From Flaveria trinervia (Eukaryota; Streptophyta; Magnoliopsida; Asterales; Asteraceae): a stretch of DNA of 64,000 nucleotides. Below the pieces are notes generated by a model, which saw nothing but the letters and a program-made list of their open reading frames with translations, did no database searches and was not told where the DNA came from. The stretch covers positions 41,733,727-41,797,726 of the forward strand of contig CM046453.1 of NCBI GenBank assembly GCA_025506515.1, read 5' to 3'. Position 1 is the first letter of the stretch. Every line of letters starts with the position of its first letter. This document shows positions 11,719 to 23,164 of the stretch, one piece after another. Made by a program: the position numbers and the translations under genes.

Positions 11719-12053
11719 TCTTCAGCACTTGTATCTTCAGACTTTGTCTTCAGCACTTGTGTCTTCAGACTTTGTCTTCAGCACTTGTCTTCAGACTTTG
11801 TCTTCAGCACTTGTCTTCAGACTTTGTCTTCAGACTTGTCTTCAGACTTTGTCTTCAGACTTTGTCTTCAGCACTTGTCTTCAGACTTTGTCTTCAGCAC
11901 TTGTCTTCAGACTTTTCTTCAGCACTTGTCTTCATACTTTGTCTACAGCACTTGTCTTAAGACTTTGTCTTCAGCATTTGTCTTCAGACTTTGTCTTCAG
12001 CACTTGTGTTCAGACTTTGTAATCAGCTATTGTCTTCAGCTGTTGTGGTCTTC
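11719..12053 (-). repeat. 13/26-bp tandem array in U3 of copy A 5' LTR
   Basis: About two dozen 13-bp units (CTTCAGACTTTGT / CTTCAGCACTTGT), ending near 12053 in CTTCAGCTGTTGT and CTTCAGTAGTT variants that resemble the spacer palindromes. It generates stop-free repeat ORFs in the + strand that are artefacts. Confidence 0.9.
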
Positions 12054-12122
12054 AGTAGTTATTATGACGTCTATGGACTTAAGGTTTTTCTGATCCGGCT
12101 CATTGGTTCTTTTGGTCCAACA

Positions 12123-13200
12123 AGCTTCTTAATCGTAGCCTCGATCACCTTAAGGCTCCCTAATTCCTTCTGACAAATATCACCCCAACACATAGGTGTC
12201 CTGCATATCCTATCATATAGCATATCATAAGGAGACATACCAATACTGGCATGATAACTGTTATTATATGAGAACTCTACTAACGGTAAGTGGTCATCCC
12301 AACTTCCTCCAAATCGATAACACATGCTCGAAGCATATCCTACAAGGTCTAATGGTCTATTCTGACTGACCATCTGTTTGAGGATGATAAGCCGTGCTGA
12401 TGTGCAACCTCGTCCCCATAGCATGGTGGAAATTCTTCCAGAATTTAGATGTAATCTGGGTGTCACGATCAGACACAATAGACACCGGTACAACATGACG
12501 AGTAACAATTTCCTTGATTAAAAGATCTGCCAACCTCTCAGATGAATATGTCTCGCGGATCGGTAGGAAGTGAGCACTCTTCGTCAAACGGTCAACTATC
12601 ACCCATATGGCATCATATCCTTTCGGCTTACGCGGCAACTTCGTGATGAAATCCATGGTGATGTGCTCCCACTTCCATTCTGGTATATCCAGAGGTTGGA
12701 TCTTCCCATATGGCTTTTGATACTCGGCCTTTACCTGTAGACAAGTAAGGCATTTACTCACATACTCTATCACATAATGTTCATACCTGTCCACCAATAT
12801 CTTTCTTCATGTCTTGATACATCTTTGTGGCACCGGGATGAGTGTAGTATTGAGTCTTGTGAGCTTCATCCAAAATCTTCACCCGTAGATCCCCAAAACA
12901 TGGAATCCATATCCATCCAAATCGTGTCCTAATACCGAGGGTGTTTTCACCGAACTCCGCGACCAGACCTCTCATTCTTTCAGAGTTAAGATGATCTTCA
13001 TTCAATGCCTCATCTTGGAACTCCTTGACTTGCTTCATCACATCCGAGGTCATGATCAACTGGTATGATTTCACCCAAATTGGTTCGGGTTCCTCCTTCC
13101 AGCTAAGGGCATCCGCCACGATGTTGGCTTTGCCCGGATAGTAATGGATCTCACAGTCATAATCCTTTATAAGCTCCAACCATCTCCTGTGCCTCATGTT
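12123..13200 (-). pseudogene. Gypsy integrase, element G
   Basis: The zinc-binding part (THPGATKMYQDMKK, KCLTCLQVKAEYQ, 12870-12740) precedes an open catalytic core with all three acidic residues: Asp of TMDFITKL (12651-12653), Asp of VSDRDTQ (12468-12470) and Glu of TDGQSE (12360-12362), giving D,D-35-E spacing. A TAG follows directly after that Glu. The part after the stop (FSYNNSYHASIGMSPYD) continues to 12123, where Copia A interrupts it; the C-terminus is outside the window. Confidence 0.9.
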
Positions 13201-14607
13201 CAATCTTTCTGCTCAAAGAAGTACTTCAAGCTCTTGTGGTCGGTGAATATGATGCACTTTGTCCCGTAAAGATAGTGCCTCCAAATCTTTAACGCAAAGA
13301 CCACGGCTGCTAGCTCCAAGTCATGAGTAGGATAATTGACTTCATGAACCTTCAAATGTCGGGATGCATAGCTTATAACCTTCACTCTCTACATTAACAC
13401 ACACCCCAACCCCGAGTAGGAAGCATCAGAATAAACCACCAGATCTTCACTTCCATCGGGTAATGACAGAATAGGAGCTTGAGTCAACCTCCCCTTTAAC
13501 TCCTTAAATGCCTTCTCTTGAGCTTGACCCCATACAAACTTTACATCTTTCCGGGTCAATTAGTTAGTGGAGAAGCGATCTTAGAAAAGTCTTGAATAAA
13601 TCTTCTGTAGTAGCCTGCCAAACCCAAGAAACTACGAATCTCGGATGGCGTCTTTAGAGACTTCCATTGCATCACCACCTCTACCTTTACCGAGTCCACC
13701 ATAATCCCATCAGGATTCACCACATGACCCAAGAATTGAACTTCACGCAACCAAAACACGCACTTGGAGAACTTAGCGTACAACTTCTCCTACCTCAAAG
13801 TCACCAAACCTCCCGAATGTGACCGGCATGCTCAATCTCGCTCTTCGAATAAATCAGGATATCATCAATAAACATAATCACCGAATTATCCAACATCGGC
13901 TGACACAATCGATTCATCATATCCATAAAAGCAGCTGGCGCATTGGTCAAACCAAATGACATGAAAAGAAGCTCGTAGTGACCATAGTGCATGAGAAAAG
14001 TTGTTTTAGGAATATCCTGCTCCTTCACTTTCAACTGATAGTAACCAGATCAAAGGTCTATCCTTGGAAACCAATTGGCACCTTCAAGCTAATCAAACAA
14101 GTCATCAATTCTTGGTAAGGGGTATCGGTTCTTTATCATCAACTTATTCAGCTCACGGTAATCAATACACATCCTCATACTACCATCTTTCTTCTATACG
14201 AATAAGACCGGAGCACCCAAAGGAGAGATACTCGGTCTAATAAACCCAATATCAAGTAGCATTTGCAACTGCTCCATCAACTCTTTCATCTCGGTTAGAG
14301 CTAGCCGATATGATGCCTTGGCAACAGGTTGGGCTCCCGGTATCAAGTCAATCTGAAACTCGATCTCTCGCTCAGGTGGCACTCCTAGTAAGTCTTCTTG
14401 AACACGTCTGGAAAGTCACATACAAGCGGTACATCAGGCAGTTGTGGTGCTGGCATATCCACATCCTTGACATAGGCCAAGTAGGCACTACATCCACACC
14501 TCATGCACTTTCCCGCCACCGCCATTGATATTACTTTTGGGATCGTCGTTACCTGATCCCCATAAACCGTCACCTTAATCCCGTCAGGCGCTGTCAGTCA
14601 AATCATC
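13201..14607 (-). pseudogene. Gypsy reverse transcriptase and RNase H, element G
   Basis: From right to left: linker with CDFPDVF (14573-14385), RT fingers (EREIEFQIDLIPGAQP, 14382 on), MRMCIDYRELNK near 14165, the catalytic FIDD box at 13861-13872 within MFIDDILIYS, thumb with FLGLAGYYRRFI (about 13600), then RNase H with SYASRHLK, HDLELAAVVFALKIWRHYLYG and FTDHKSLKY (13385-13200). Several 1-nt shifts and stops, many from C-to-T changes, break the frame. It ends at the B insertion site, where TCATC 14603-14607 is one target copy. Confidence 0.9.
14603..14607. repeat. Target site duplication of Copia B, left copy (TCATC)
   Basis: TCATC directly precedes the 3' LTR of B. The same five bases follow the 5' LTR at 27045-27049, and removing B and one copy rejoins Gypsy coding sequence. 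Confidence 0.93.
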
Positions 14608-14819
14608 TATCAGGATCAGTGATCGCAAGTTTGATGTAATTGAGCGTAGCACAACGGAATATGAACAAGAATTAGACAAATTGTAGCAAGAGTTCGATAC
14701 GTGTATGCATTAAGAACGAATACGGTTATAACGAGAGAATATATTTCTGTAACAAGGAATGTTTCTATAATACGAATATTTCTGATCAAATCATTCATTT
14801 ATTACATTAGGTTGACGCT

Positions 14820-14829
14820 CCTTATATAG
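14820..14829 (-). promoter_or_regulatory. TATA box, Copia B 3' LTR
   Basis: CTATATAAGG on the - strand, identical to A. In the 5' LTR the same place (26412-26419) has lost two bases and reads CTATAAGG. Confidence 0.65.
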
Positions 14830-14990
14830 AGTGCAATCGCTGCTGTTATCACGGGTAAGTGACAACTGGCAGATCTATTACAAAAATAACTAACTCTTAA
14901 CAAACTACTGAAATATTCACAACTACTGAGAACATATCAGAGTGTTAAGTACAAAATAAGAAACTACTGATAAGAAACTACTGAAACTAC

Positions 14991-15020
14991 AACGACTGAA
15001 GAACAAGCTCTTCAGTCGTT
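14991..15020. other. Perfect U3 hairpin, Copia B 3' LTR
   Basis: Arms AACGACTGAAGA and TCTTCAGTCGTT, six-base loop, as in A. Confidence 0.72.
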
Positions 15021-15194
15021 TTACAAAACTACTGATAAATATAAAACTACTGATGAGCACAACAACTGAAGAAGTATTCTTCAGCTGTTGTGTCAAACTA
15101 CTGAAAAGATAAAACATAAAACTACTGAAAGGTAAACCGTCACAACTATAGAAGAAGACCTCTTCAGTTGTTATGACAACGTCTGATACTTTGG

Positions 15195-15444
15195 TCTTCA
15201 GCACTTGTGTCTTCAGACTTTGTCTTCAGCACTTGTGTCTTCAGACTTTGTCTTCAGCACTTGTGTCTTCAGACTTTGTCTTCAGCACTTGTCTTCAGAC
15301 TTTGTTTTCATCACTTGTCTTCAGACTTTGTCTTCAGCACTTGTCTTCAAACTTTGTCTTTAGCACTTGTCTTCAGACTTTGTCTTCAGCACTTGTCTTC
15401 AGACTTTGTAATTAGCTGTTGTCTTCAGCTGTTGTGGTCTTCAG
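15195..15444 (-). repeat. 13/26-bp tandem array, Copia B 3' LTR
   Basis: Alternating CTTCAGACTTTGT and CTTCAGCACTTGT units, fewer than in A. The 5' LTR array of the same element is shorter still, so the array has changed length since insertion or during replication. Confidence 0.9.
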
Positions 15445-15511
15445 TAGTTGTTGTGATGTCTGTGGGACTTAAAGGTTTTTCTGATCCGGCTCATTGTTCT
15501 TTGGTCCAACA

Positions 15512-15526
15512 AACTCCCCCTGAACC
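15512..15526 (-). other. Polypurine tract of Copia B
   Basis: GGTTCAGGGGGAGTT on the - strand next to the 3' LTR. The 15527-15728 stretch between it and the aORF stop is untranslated 3' sequence conserved with A. Confidence 0.87.
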
Positions 15527-15728
15527 AATGCAGCCAAAACCTTTAACTTTATTGAGGTCCCACTTATTGTTGGCAGAATGGTTGGTCTTTTTCCGTCTTG
15601 ATCAGTTGAGAAGATGACCCATATAAGCACTAGCCTGGAAATGAGTCTCTGATGATTTGGTTGGCAATGTATGGATGGGAGCTCTGTATTGGGGAATTGG
15701 ACACTGAGCTGTTCCCCATCCATGAGAC

Positions 15729-18700
15729 TCACTTCCCATGTATAAGCCTGTAGGATTCTCTGGTGTATGCTCTGAGAAACATAATTTGTTCTTCCATGGT
15801 CAGGTTCTCGGCTTCACCATCAAACAATCCTTCACGCCCATACAGCTCTGAGATGTACTTGGCCTTTTACCATTTTTGAGCTCAACGTTGTAATCTGTCT
15901 GTATGCAAACTCATCAGGATGAGTCCCTTCATGTAACAGACTGAGCTCATTTTGTTTGAAGTTCTCAAGCCTCTTGTAGACTAACCCCTTTTTAATAATT
16001 ATGTTCTCTAAAATCTTTTGGGGTGGTTGTTTAGTCTCATAGGCCTTCTTGAAGTCTTCTACAATCTCCCAGGGTGATACTACAAGGACCACTGTGATCT
16101 CTTCATCTACGATCCTTTTTACTTGGCCCTTGTATCTTGAAGGAATGTCTTTCTTTACAATCCTGTGAGCCACCCTAGGATCAGGCCATACTCTCACCTT
16201 TTCCTTCTGATATTGAAATGTGTTGGCAAGGGTGTACAACCCTCAGCTTCTTTCTTCATACTTATTATTGATGATGAGCAGCATAAGTTTTGTCGATGCT
16301 TTTCAGCATTTCATCATCATGAAGCTTTTGCTACTGTTCTTCTTCAATCTTTACTCTCACAACTTCCATCTGTGAGGTGGGAGTGATGGGCATGGGTTTG
16401 GCTTTAGCCAATGTTAGGACTGCAGACAGAGGCAGCCTATCTTCTTCCACATCATCCTCTTCTTCTTCTTCTTCTAGCCTCAACACCCTTCTCTTCTTCT
16501 TCTTAGGTGCATCATCGCTGTTGGTTTAGAGGGTAAGGAGTTGGTTTTGTGGTTGTGGTTGTGGTTGTTTTGGAGAGGGAATGTTGACAGGCTGAGTTAG
16601 CATTTTGGAGGTGAGTGTTGCTTTTGAGTATTGGCTAGCTTAGTCCTGCTCCCTGCTCTGCTTCATTCAAAGCTTCGACTACTAACCCCTTAGTGTATGC
16701 CTCAGACGAACAGATCTTGGAGGTTATGGCCAAGATGTTGTCCCTGGTCCATGATTTTACTTCGATCAATGATCTCCCAAGGTTTTGCTGATGAATCTGA
16801 TCATGATCTCAAGTCTCTCTCTATCCATAGTGCTGTAGCTGGCCCATCTTTGTTGGATCTCTTTGATTTTTAATCTTCTTATTTCAGAATCCAGCTTTCA
16901 ATGTCGAAACCTTGCCTAAACTGATCAATGATATTGTCCATTGATCTGCTGTGTTCAGCATCAGCCTCTTTAACCATTTCGTTCAAGTTCTTCTCTTTCT
17001 CAGCACTCTTCTTTTTCTTGTATGTGACATGAAAATCTTTTGACTTTCATGTACTTTTTCAATTTCAGCTCCTTCTCAATCACATTCTCCTTCTCTTTTT
17101 CGGCCTCATACACACAATCCTTCTCTTTTTCCACCTCTTTATCTTTCTTTCTCTCTCTCTCTCCCTCTCCATCCTCTTTCTTTTAGCTTTCACTGCTGAA
17201 CTCTCCCCCTTTTTGGGTGCATTGGTTGCAAGGGATTGACTTGCAGAAAGTTGTTGGCGCAGTACATCCGCCACCAGAGGTTGTAAGACAGTAGAAAGTC
17301 TCTCATCAATAGTTTAATAACAAATTCGGTTAGCTGTGGTGTGATGAGAGATAGGGGATTTTGAGGGATAGCATCCATTTGCTCAGGAGGGTTTTGGTCC
17401 TGAGAAATGGTGCCAGAAACAGAGGCAGGTGGCTGAGAATTTTGTAGTGCTTGTTGTTTAAGGGACCTTCAGAGGAAGGTGCCATCTGTTGGGTTAATGT
17501 GGTGGCAGATGGTCTTTCTCCTTGAGAGAGTTGGTCAAGTAGTTTTTGCAGCCTACTGACTTCCTCCTCTAGGATTGTGTTCTGGGCAAGAACATCATAA
17601 AAGAAGCCCAGGTCATCATCAGCAGATGCTGAATCACCTGACCTCCTGCTGTAGCAGGATGTACATGCACTGGGTTGTACCAGTTGTAGCATGTGCCCCT
17701 TGTCTTGAACTGGGGACTTCCAGCCTCAGGACTTTGTCCTTCATCAGTTGTTGCCTCTGGTGAGGTCTTAGGAATGTTACCAGCCTCAGTCTGATCATAT
17801 GCTGATTCAGAAGAGGTGGCAGCCTCAGCAGATGTTCTGGTCTCCATATCCACACCAGGAGATAAAACATTTAAACCCCGATGCTGTGGGTTCAGAAGCA
17901 TGGTGATCCTCGTCCTCATTAGCTGTGGTTCTCCCCTTTGTTGGTGGTTTTTGGGGAGGAGGAGAAGCATGCAGCTGAGTCAGCACATTTGCAATGATAA
18001 GGGTGGGACTTTGGGGGGCGGTTGCATGGGGAGATGGGGTAAAAGCAGTGTGCACCTGGGGAGAATGGTGCTCTTCAATGGCAATCTCCTCAAATGAGGA
18101 AGATCCCAGATTGGTGGGTACCCCTTCTGTGGTTGTTGCAGGCTCTTTTTGAGAGGAATCCTGAGCGGTTGTGCTGGGAGAGTCCTTATATCCACTAGGG
18201 GTTTAAACCAGTGGATATAGCCTGCGTTTGTGTTGCAGGGGCATCCTCAGGGGACTCATTTCCCTGAGTAGCCTTTTTGGTTTTCCTTGTAGTGGGTTTG
18301 GTGGGGACTTTTGATTTGGAGGTGGTGGCTGTGGGTTCCAGCTGCGTGGGTTTGCGCAGCTTGGCAGCCATTTTGAGTGATTGGTCAGAGTTGTGCCGGG
18401 AGTATACTTCAGGCAGTACAGCCATAGCAGGGACTCCCAGGCCCAAGTCCCTCAGCTTGAAGCTGGTTTGCAATTATGGCCATTATGAACGAGGACATAA
18501 TATCCAACGGTTAGTAGTTTGTTTTTGAGCCATATCCTTGAGCTCTGAAAATAGTATTTCCGAAAAATTTAAAGGTTGTTGCTCAAGGATGGAGTACATT
18601 ACCTGTTGCCACCTTGTGGACATTTGATCCATGATGAGATCTTGGAGGCAAGGCATACATTTACCATATGAAATATGAGACGTTTAGCATCTGGGAAATG

Positions 18701-19081
18701 TTTCTTCAGTAAGGTAGATGCACTCAAGTCACCCTGGTATCCATGGTGAGCAAATGATTGATCTGTTGTGCCCTTTGGATAACCAGTTGGGAAAGTGGCA
18801 TCATCCAGATTAAGGGTTTGACGAAGAGTGTCTGGAGTGATGACCACTTTTTGGCCATGGACAAACGATTGAAGAGACTCTGTGTCGTTCTCCTCAGAGA
18901 CCAAGTGACGTTTGTCCAGAAGTGGTTAAGGGATGCGGCATATATGGTGGGATTTACCAAAACGCCGTTTTGTAGGGTGATTGAACCATTAAATCAATGG
19001 CGTTGTGACACTTGGTCCAGTATGGCGATTGGTGAGATGTGCGACACAGTTGTGTCGTGGTTTTAGTTGCATGGTCGCCAT
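15729..19081 (-). pseudogene. Additional ORF (aORF), copy B, frameshifted
   Basis: Same gene as in A and C, about 1,117 codons if unbroken. ATG at 19081 (MATMQLKPRHNC), stop TGA 15729-15731 after LIHGK. The N-terminal domain is at 19081-18200 (HNCVAHL, NPTIYAASLNHFW, VVITPDTLRQTLNLDDA). The central Pro/Thr-rich and Lys/Glu-rich parts (18195-17080) include an arginine/lysine-rich stretch near 17100. The NLS-like PKKKKRRV is at 16484-16507 with an acidic tract after it. The C-terminal domain (16239-15729) contains WPDPRVAHRIVKKDIPSRYK and VVSPWEIVEDFKKAYE. Frameshifts near 18960, 18600, 18050, 17640, 17300, 17080 and 15840 inactivate it. Function unknown; no membrane span seen. Confidence 0.8.
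16484..16507 (-). other. NLS-like basic cluster in aORF copy B
   Basis: PKKKKRRV followed by an acidic Glu/Asp run, as in A. Confidence 0.63.
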
Positions 19082-19838
19082 TGATGAAGAGAGGGTAGAG
19101 AGTTTTTGAATGTTAGTTTGAGAAGAGAAGATAAAAACTCTGAAGGTGGGATAAGGTATTTGAAGGGTCAGGATAGAAAACGACTGAGGGTTTTGGTGTG
19201 AGTCATCAGTTGTTGAAACTACTGATGACGTGGTATTAACCGTCAGATGTTGAAACAGCTGAAGTCTCGAATTTAGTCATCAGTAGTTATAAAACTACTG
19301 AAGACGGTTTTGACTTCAGGTGATGAAACAACTGAAGACTTGGTATCGGTCATAAGTAGTTGTGAAACTACTGAAGACATTGGTTTTGTCAGCACTTGTT
19401 GTAAACAGCTGAAGACTTGGTGTTAGTCTTCAGTAGTTGTAAACTACTGAAGACATGTTTTGGCTTCAGTTGTTTTGAAACAGCAGTTGTAGAAACAACT
19501 GAAGAGAAATTACTCATCAGCTATTTTCGTCAATTCTTAGCTTTTCAGCTGTTTCATACTGTCCTCAACACTTACTCATCAGACTTTGCATCTGCTTTTC
19601 AGGTGTTTCATAGAATGTAAGTACTTATCTGTTTGTACTGATTTCAGTAGTTGTAACTACATCAGTAGTTGTAACTACTCAGTAGTTTAGAACATATAAA
19701 GTACTTCAGTACTTGTGAGGCATTTAGCGTTCAGTAGTTATAAAAGCTGCTGAAGGTGAAAGAACTCATCAGTACTTATATGTGACATGGTTACCAATGA
19801 TCACCGTACTTATTATTGAGATCATCAGTAGTTGTCAC
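19082..19838 (-). promoter_or_regulatory. pol-aORF spacer of copy B with palindrome array
   Basis: Noncoding. CAGTAGTT/AACTACTG pairs recur every 40-80 bp. The perfect 13-bp-arm hairpin of A is intact at 19426-19454. The TATA-like position (19157-19164) reads TTCAAATA on the - strand, one change from A, 76 bp upstream of the ATG. Confidence 0.68.
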
Positions 19839-21440
19839 TTATTCTAGCTGCAGCATACCAAGCCTTAACACCAGTTGTGGAAAGTTGAACTATCCAAAGG
19901 CTTAGTAAAAATGTGTGCAAGCTCATCAGCACTAGGCACAAACATGGATTATTAGACCCTTTTCAAAACAATCTCTTATAAAATGATGTCTAATTTCTAT
20001 ATGTTTGGTCCTAGAGTGCTGGACTGGATTTTTGACAATGCAAAGAGCTGAAGCACTATCCATTAATAACGGAGTCTTAGTCTCTGTAATGCCATAGTCC
20101 AAAAGTTGATTCTGAAGCCAGAGTACTTGGGATGTACAACTTGCAGCAGCAATGTACTCGGCTTAGCAGTGGATGTAGCAACAGATGTTTGTTTCTTACT
20201 CTGCCAAGAGATCAAATAGTTGCCTAGGAATTGACATCCACCAGAGGTTGATTTCCTGGTCAACTTACACCCTGCATAGTCACTATCAGATAAAGCAACT
20301 AATTTACAAGAGTGCCCAGTGGAATACCATAAATCTAGAGATTGTGTACCTTGCAAATATCTAAAGATCCTCTTGACTGCAATCAGATGAGACTCTTTAG
20401 GTGCAGCCTGAAATCTAGCACAAACACATGTAGCAAACATAATATCTGGTCTAGAAGCTGTTAAATACATCAAGGACCCAATCATACATCTGTAAAGTGT
20501 TTCATCAACCACTTTACCTTTCTGATCTATATCTAGTTGTGTGGTGCTACACATGGGGGTAGAACATGGCTTACAGTTTTGTAAATCAAACTTTCCAAAA
20601 GATCTTTTGTGTATTTGGAATGAAGAATGAAAATTCCATCAGCCTTTTGTTTGATTTGCAAACCAGAAACTGTAATTCTCCCATGGCACTCATTTCAAAC
20701 TTCTGTTGCATCAACTTTGTAAAGGCATCACACAAGTGAGGATCAGAGGATGCAAAAATTAGATCATCAACATAAATTTGAACAAGTAGATTATGCTGCC
20801 CAGCTTTCTTAATGAATAAAGTCTTATCAATGGAGCCTCTAGTGAATCATTTTCCAGAAGAAAGTTTCATAATGTCTCATACCAGGCTCTAGGAGCTTGT
20901 TTCAACCCATAAAGAGCCTTATCAAGCTTATACACCCAATTAGGATGTTTATTGTCCTTAAAGCCTGGTGGTTGACATACATAAACCTCTTCTTTAATTT
21001 CCCATACAAAAATGCACTTTTGACATCCATTTGAAAAACTTTAAGTTTTGATAAGCAGCATAAGCTAAAACAATCGAATTGCTTCCAGTCTGGCTACAGG
21101 GGCAAAGGTTTCATCAATCAATACCTTCTTCTTTTGCAAACCCTTGAACAACCAGTCTGGCCTTGTTCTTCACTAAGCCCATTTTCATCAGTTTTGTTCC
21201 TAACACCCATTTAGTGCCTATTGCACACTTACCTGGAGGTAGAGGAACCAGTTCCCACACTTGCTGTTTCTTGAACTGAAGAAGCTCAAGCTGCATGGCA
21301 TCAACCAATCCATTGTCCTTAAAGCAATGTGATAATTCTTGGGCTCTTGCTGACTGATGAAGAGCGCATAGAAGCAGAAATTTGACAATTGACTTCTTGT
21401 TGATACGCCAGCAGTGATATCACCAATGATTTGAGACATA
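19839..21440 (-). pseudogene. Copia reverse transcriptase and RNase H, copy B
   Basis: RT starts near 21440 (QDLKNHPMSQIIGDI). KARLVVQGFAKEEGID is at 21160-21114, and an intact YVDD box at 20763-20774 (VQIYVDDLIFAS), unlike A and C. RNase H at 20554-19839 has SRPDIMFATCVCARF, SDSDYAGC, KSTSGGCQFLG and TSTAKPSTL, where a missing base disrupts the usual AEAEY motif. The stop TAA at 19839-19841 follows LGMLQLE. Several one-base deletions break the frame. Confidence 0.9.
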
Positions 21441-22700
21441 GGATGATTCTTCAGATCTTGATACACAATGAGATCTGTGCAAGTGTTTGCAGCAGGTTCA
21501 GCAGCAACAGATGGTGATGGTGAATCATTTCCTTGAAACCAATCAGTGGATGGTAATTCAAAGGAGGTTGAATTTGAAGAAATCTCATCAGCATTTGTTG
21601 TGGATGGTGCTACTGAAGCTACAGGACATCAGGTCTAGCTGAATCAGGCAGTTGGTCACTAACCTGAATAGGTGAGTACTGCTATCATCATCATCATCAC
21701 CAGTACCACCAGGTGGTGAACTGTTGACAGGAGCAACAACAGGAGTTTGATAAGGAACATATTGCAGTATGTCCAAATCAAATAACTCCCCAGGGCTTTG
21801 TGGAATCTTGTCCTTAGGAGATTCATTAAACTTAACATGTAGAGTCTCTTCAACCATCTTTGTTCTGCAGTTGAAGACTCTGTATGCTTTGCAAGTTGAT
21901 GAATAACCAACAAAGTACCCTGCATTCACCTTAGGATCAAATTTTTGGAGTTGATCCCGTGTGTTGAGAATGAAACAAGGACACCCAAATGCTCTGAAGA
22001 ATGAAATTAGAGGGGCCAAATGATGAAGAATTTGATATGGAGTCTTCATCAACCTCTGATTTACTAGAACTCTATTCTGTACATAGCAAGCTATATTGAC
22101 AGCTTCAGCCCAAAAAGTCATTGGCAGTCCAGAATCAGCCAACATGGACCTTGCAGCTTCAATAAGGGTCCTGTTCTTTCTCTCCACTACTCCATTTTGC
22201 TCAGGAGTTCTTGGGATGCTATACTGCCTCTTGATTCCCTTTGACAAGTAAAACTCATCAAGTGTGTGGTTTCTAAATTCAGTACCTTTATCACTCCTCA
22301 CACACTTAACTGGTAGGGAATACTGCTTCTCAACGTGTAACACAAAGTTCATAATGGACTGTGCAGCCTCATCCTTTGAATGCAAGAAGAAAGTCCATAC
22401 AAATTTGGAGTAATCATCCACAATTACCAGACAGTATTTCTTCTTAGCCATACTCATCACTTTCACAGGACCAAAGAGATCCATGTGAAGAAGCTGTAAG
22501 CAGGCAGTGGACTTAGGTTCTTCTATGGAGGGAAATGAAACTTTGTGCTATTTTCCTTTTAAACAGGCAGTGCAGTTATCTTCACACTTGAACTCCTTCA
22601 TTGGCAGTCCCCTTACTAAACCATGGTTTATCAGCTGATTTATGTTTTTGAGATTAACATGACCCAACCTTCTATGCCATAGAATAGATTCTTGGGGAAG
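21441..22700 (-). pseudogene. Copia integrase, copy B, catalytic triad present
   Basis: An open stretch of 298 codons from 22484 holds the rve core: Asp 2 (MDLFGPV, 22479-22481), Asp 65 (VRSDKGTEF, 22290-22292) and Glu 101 (NGVVERKN, 22182-22184). Spacing between the last two is 35 residues. The usual Asn after the second Asp is Lys. The core is followed by AFGCPCFILNTRD and the GYFVGYS region that A has lost. The pre-integrase LWHRRLGHVNLKNMNQL lies at 22690-22610. The C-terminal Ser/Pro linker shifts frame near 21630. Confidence 0.91.
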
Positions 22701-23164
22701 CCTTGGAAAATAGGCAAGGATGGCCTTTGAGATCTATTTTCTTGGAAAGATCTAAGGCATACACTCTTCCTGTCCTGTTGGCCTTTAGGAGAGTGTGTTC
22801 ATCCAACACCTTATCAATCAATTTAGAACTTTGGATGACAGAATCTGACAGTTCTGACTGGTGAAAAGAGCAACATGGCCTTTGTCACACATTTAACTGA
22901 CACTCAAGAGGTTGTACTAAGATTTTCCACAAGGTTAACATCATCAAACTTTATTTCCCCATTGGAAACAAAGCCTTTGCCAATGATGTAACCTTTTGCA
23001 TCATTGCCAAATGACACAAACCTTCCGTCCTTGAGAGTAGTCATTAAGAGTGATCTGTTCCTGTCATATGCATGGATCCTCCACTGTCTACATACAGATG
23101 CCTCTGAGGTATGTTGAAGAACCCTGCAAGATACAACAAATTAGTTAGATTTTAAGACCCAAAC
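22701..23164 (-). pseudogene. Copia protease, copy B
   Basis: The active-site region is at about 23105-23040, but one base is missing in the Trp codon before VDSGG compared with A, so DSG is out of frame with the preceding residues. The downstream YNLLSVSQ block is at about 22910. Confidence 0.8.

Larger units (their letters stand above)
1..12122 (-). mobile_element. Copia LTR retrotransposon copy A (family 1), left end cut by window
   Basis: This is a full-structure Copia element read right to left: 5' LTR 11144-12122, PBS 11128-11141, gag-pol 10912-4818, spacer, additional ORF 3960-635, polypurine tract 418-432, and 3' LTR 1-417 (continuing left of the window). Domain order Gag-PR-IN-RT-RH with integrase before reverse transcriptase is diagnostic of Copia. 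The extra ORF after pol resembles the plan of SIRE/Maximus elements, but lineage assignment is tentative. The right flank (12123 on) is Gypsy integrase sequence, so A inserted into element G. Its left target duplication is outside the window. All ORFs carry frameshifts or stops, and the copy is dead in cis. Confidence 0.92.
11144..12122 (-). repeat. 5' LTR of Copia A (979 bp)
   Basis: The - strand reads TGTTGGACC...CCTGACA, so the ends are canonical TG..CA. In element order: U3 with the 13/26-bp array (12053-11719), a perfect 12-bp-arm hairpin (11544-11515), a TATA box (11367-11358), then R/U5 to 11144. The LTR is longer than those of B and C mainly because the array has more units. Confidence 0.93.
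14608..15511 (-). repeat. 3' LTR of Copia B (904 bp)
   Basis: Bounded by TCATC on the left and the polypurine tract on the right. Holds a TATA box (14820-14829), the 12-bp-arm hairpin (14991-15020) and the 13/26-bp array (15195-15444). The + strand begins TATCAGG where A has TGTCAGG, a noncanonical terminus. Confidence 0.93.
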
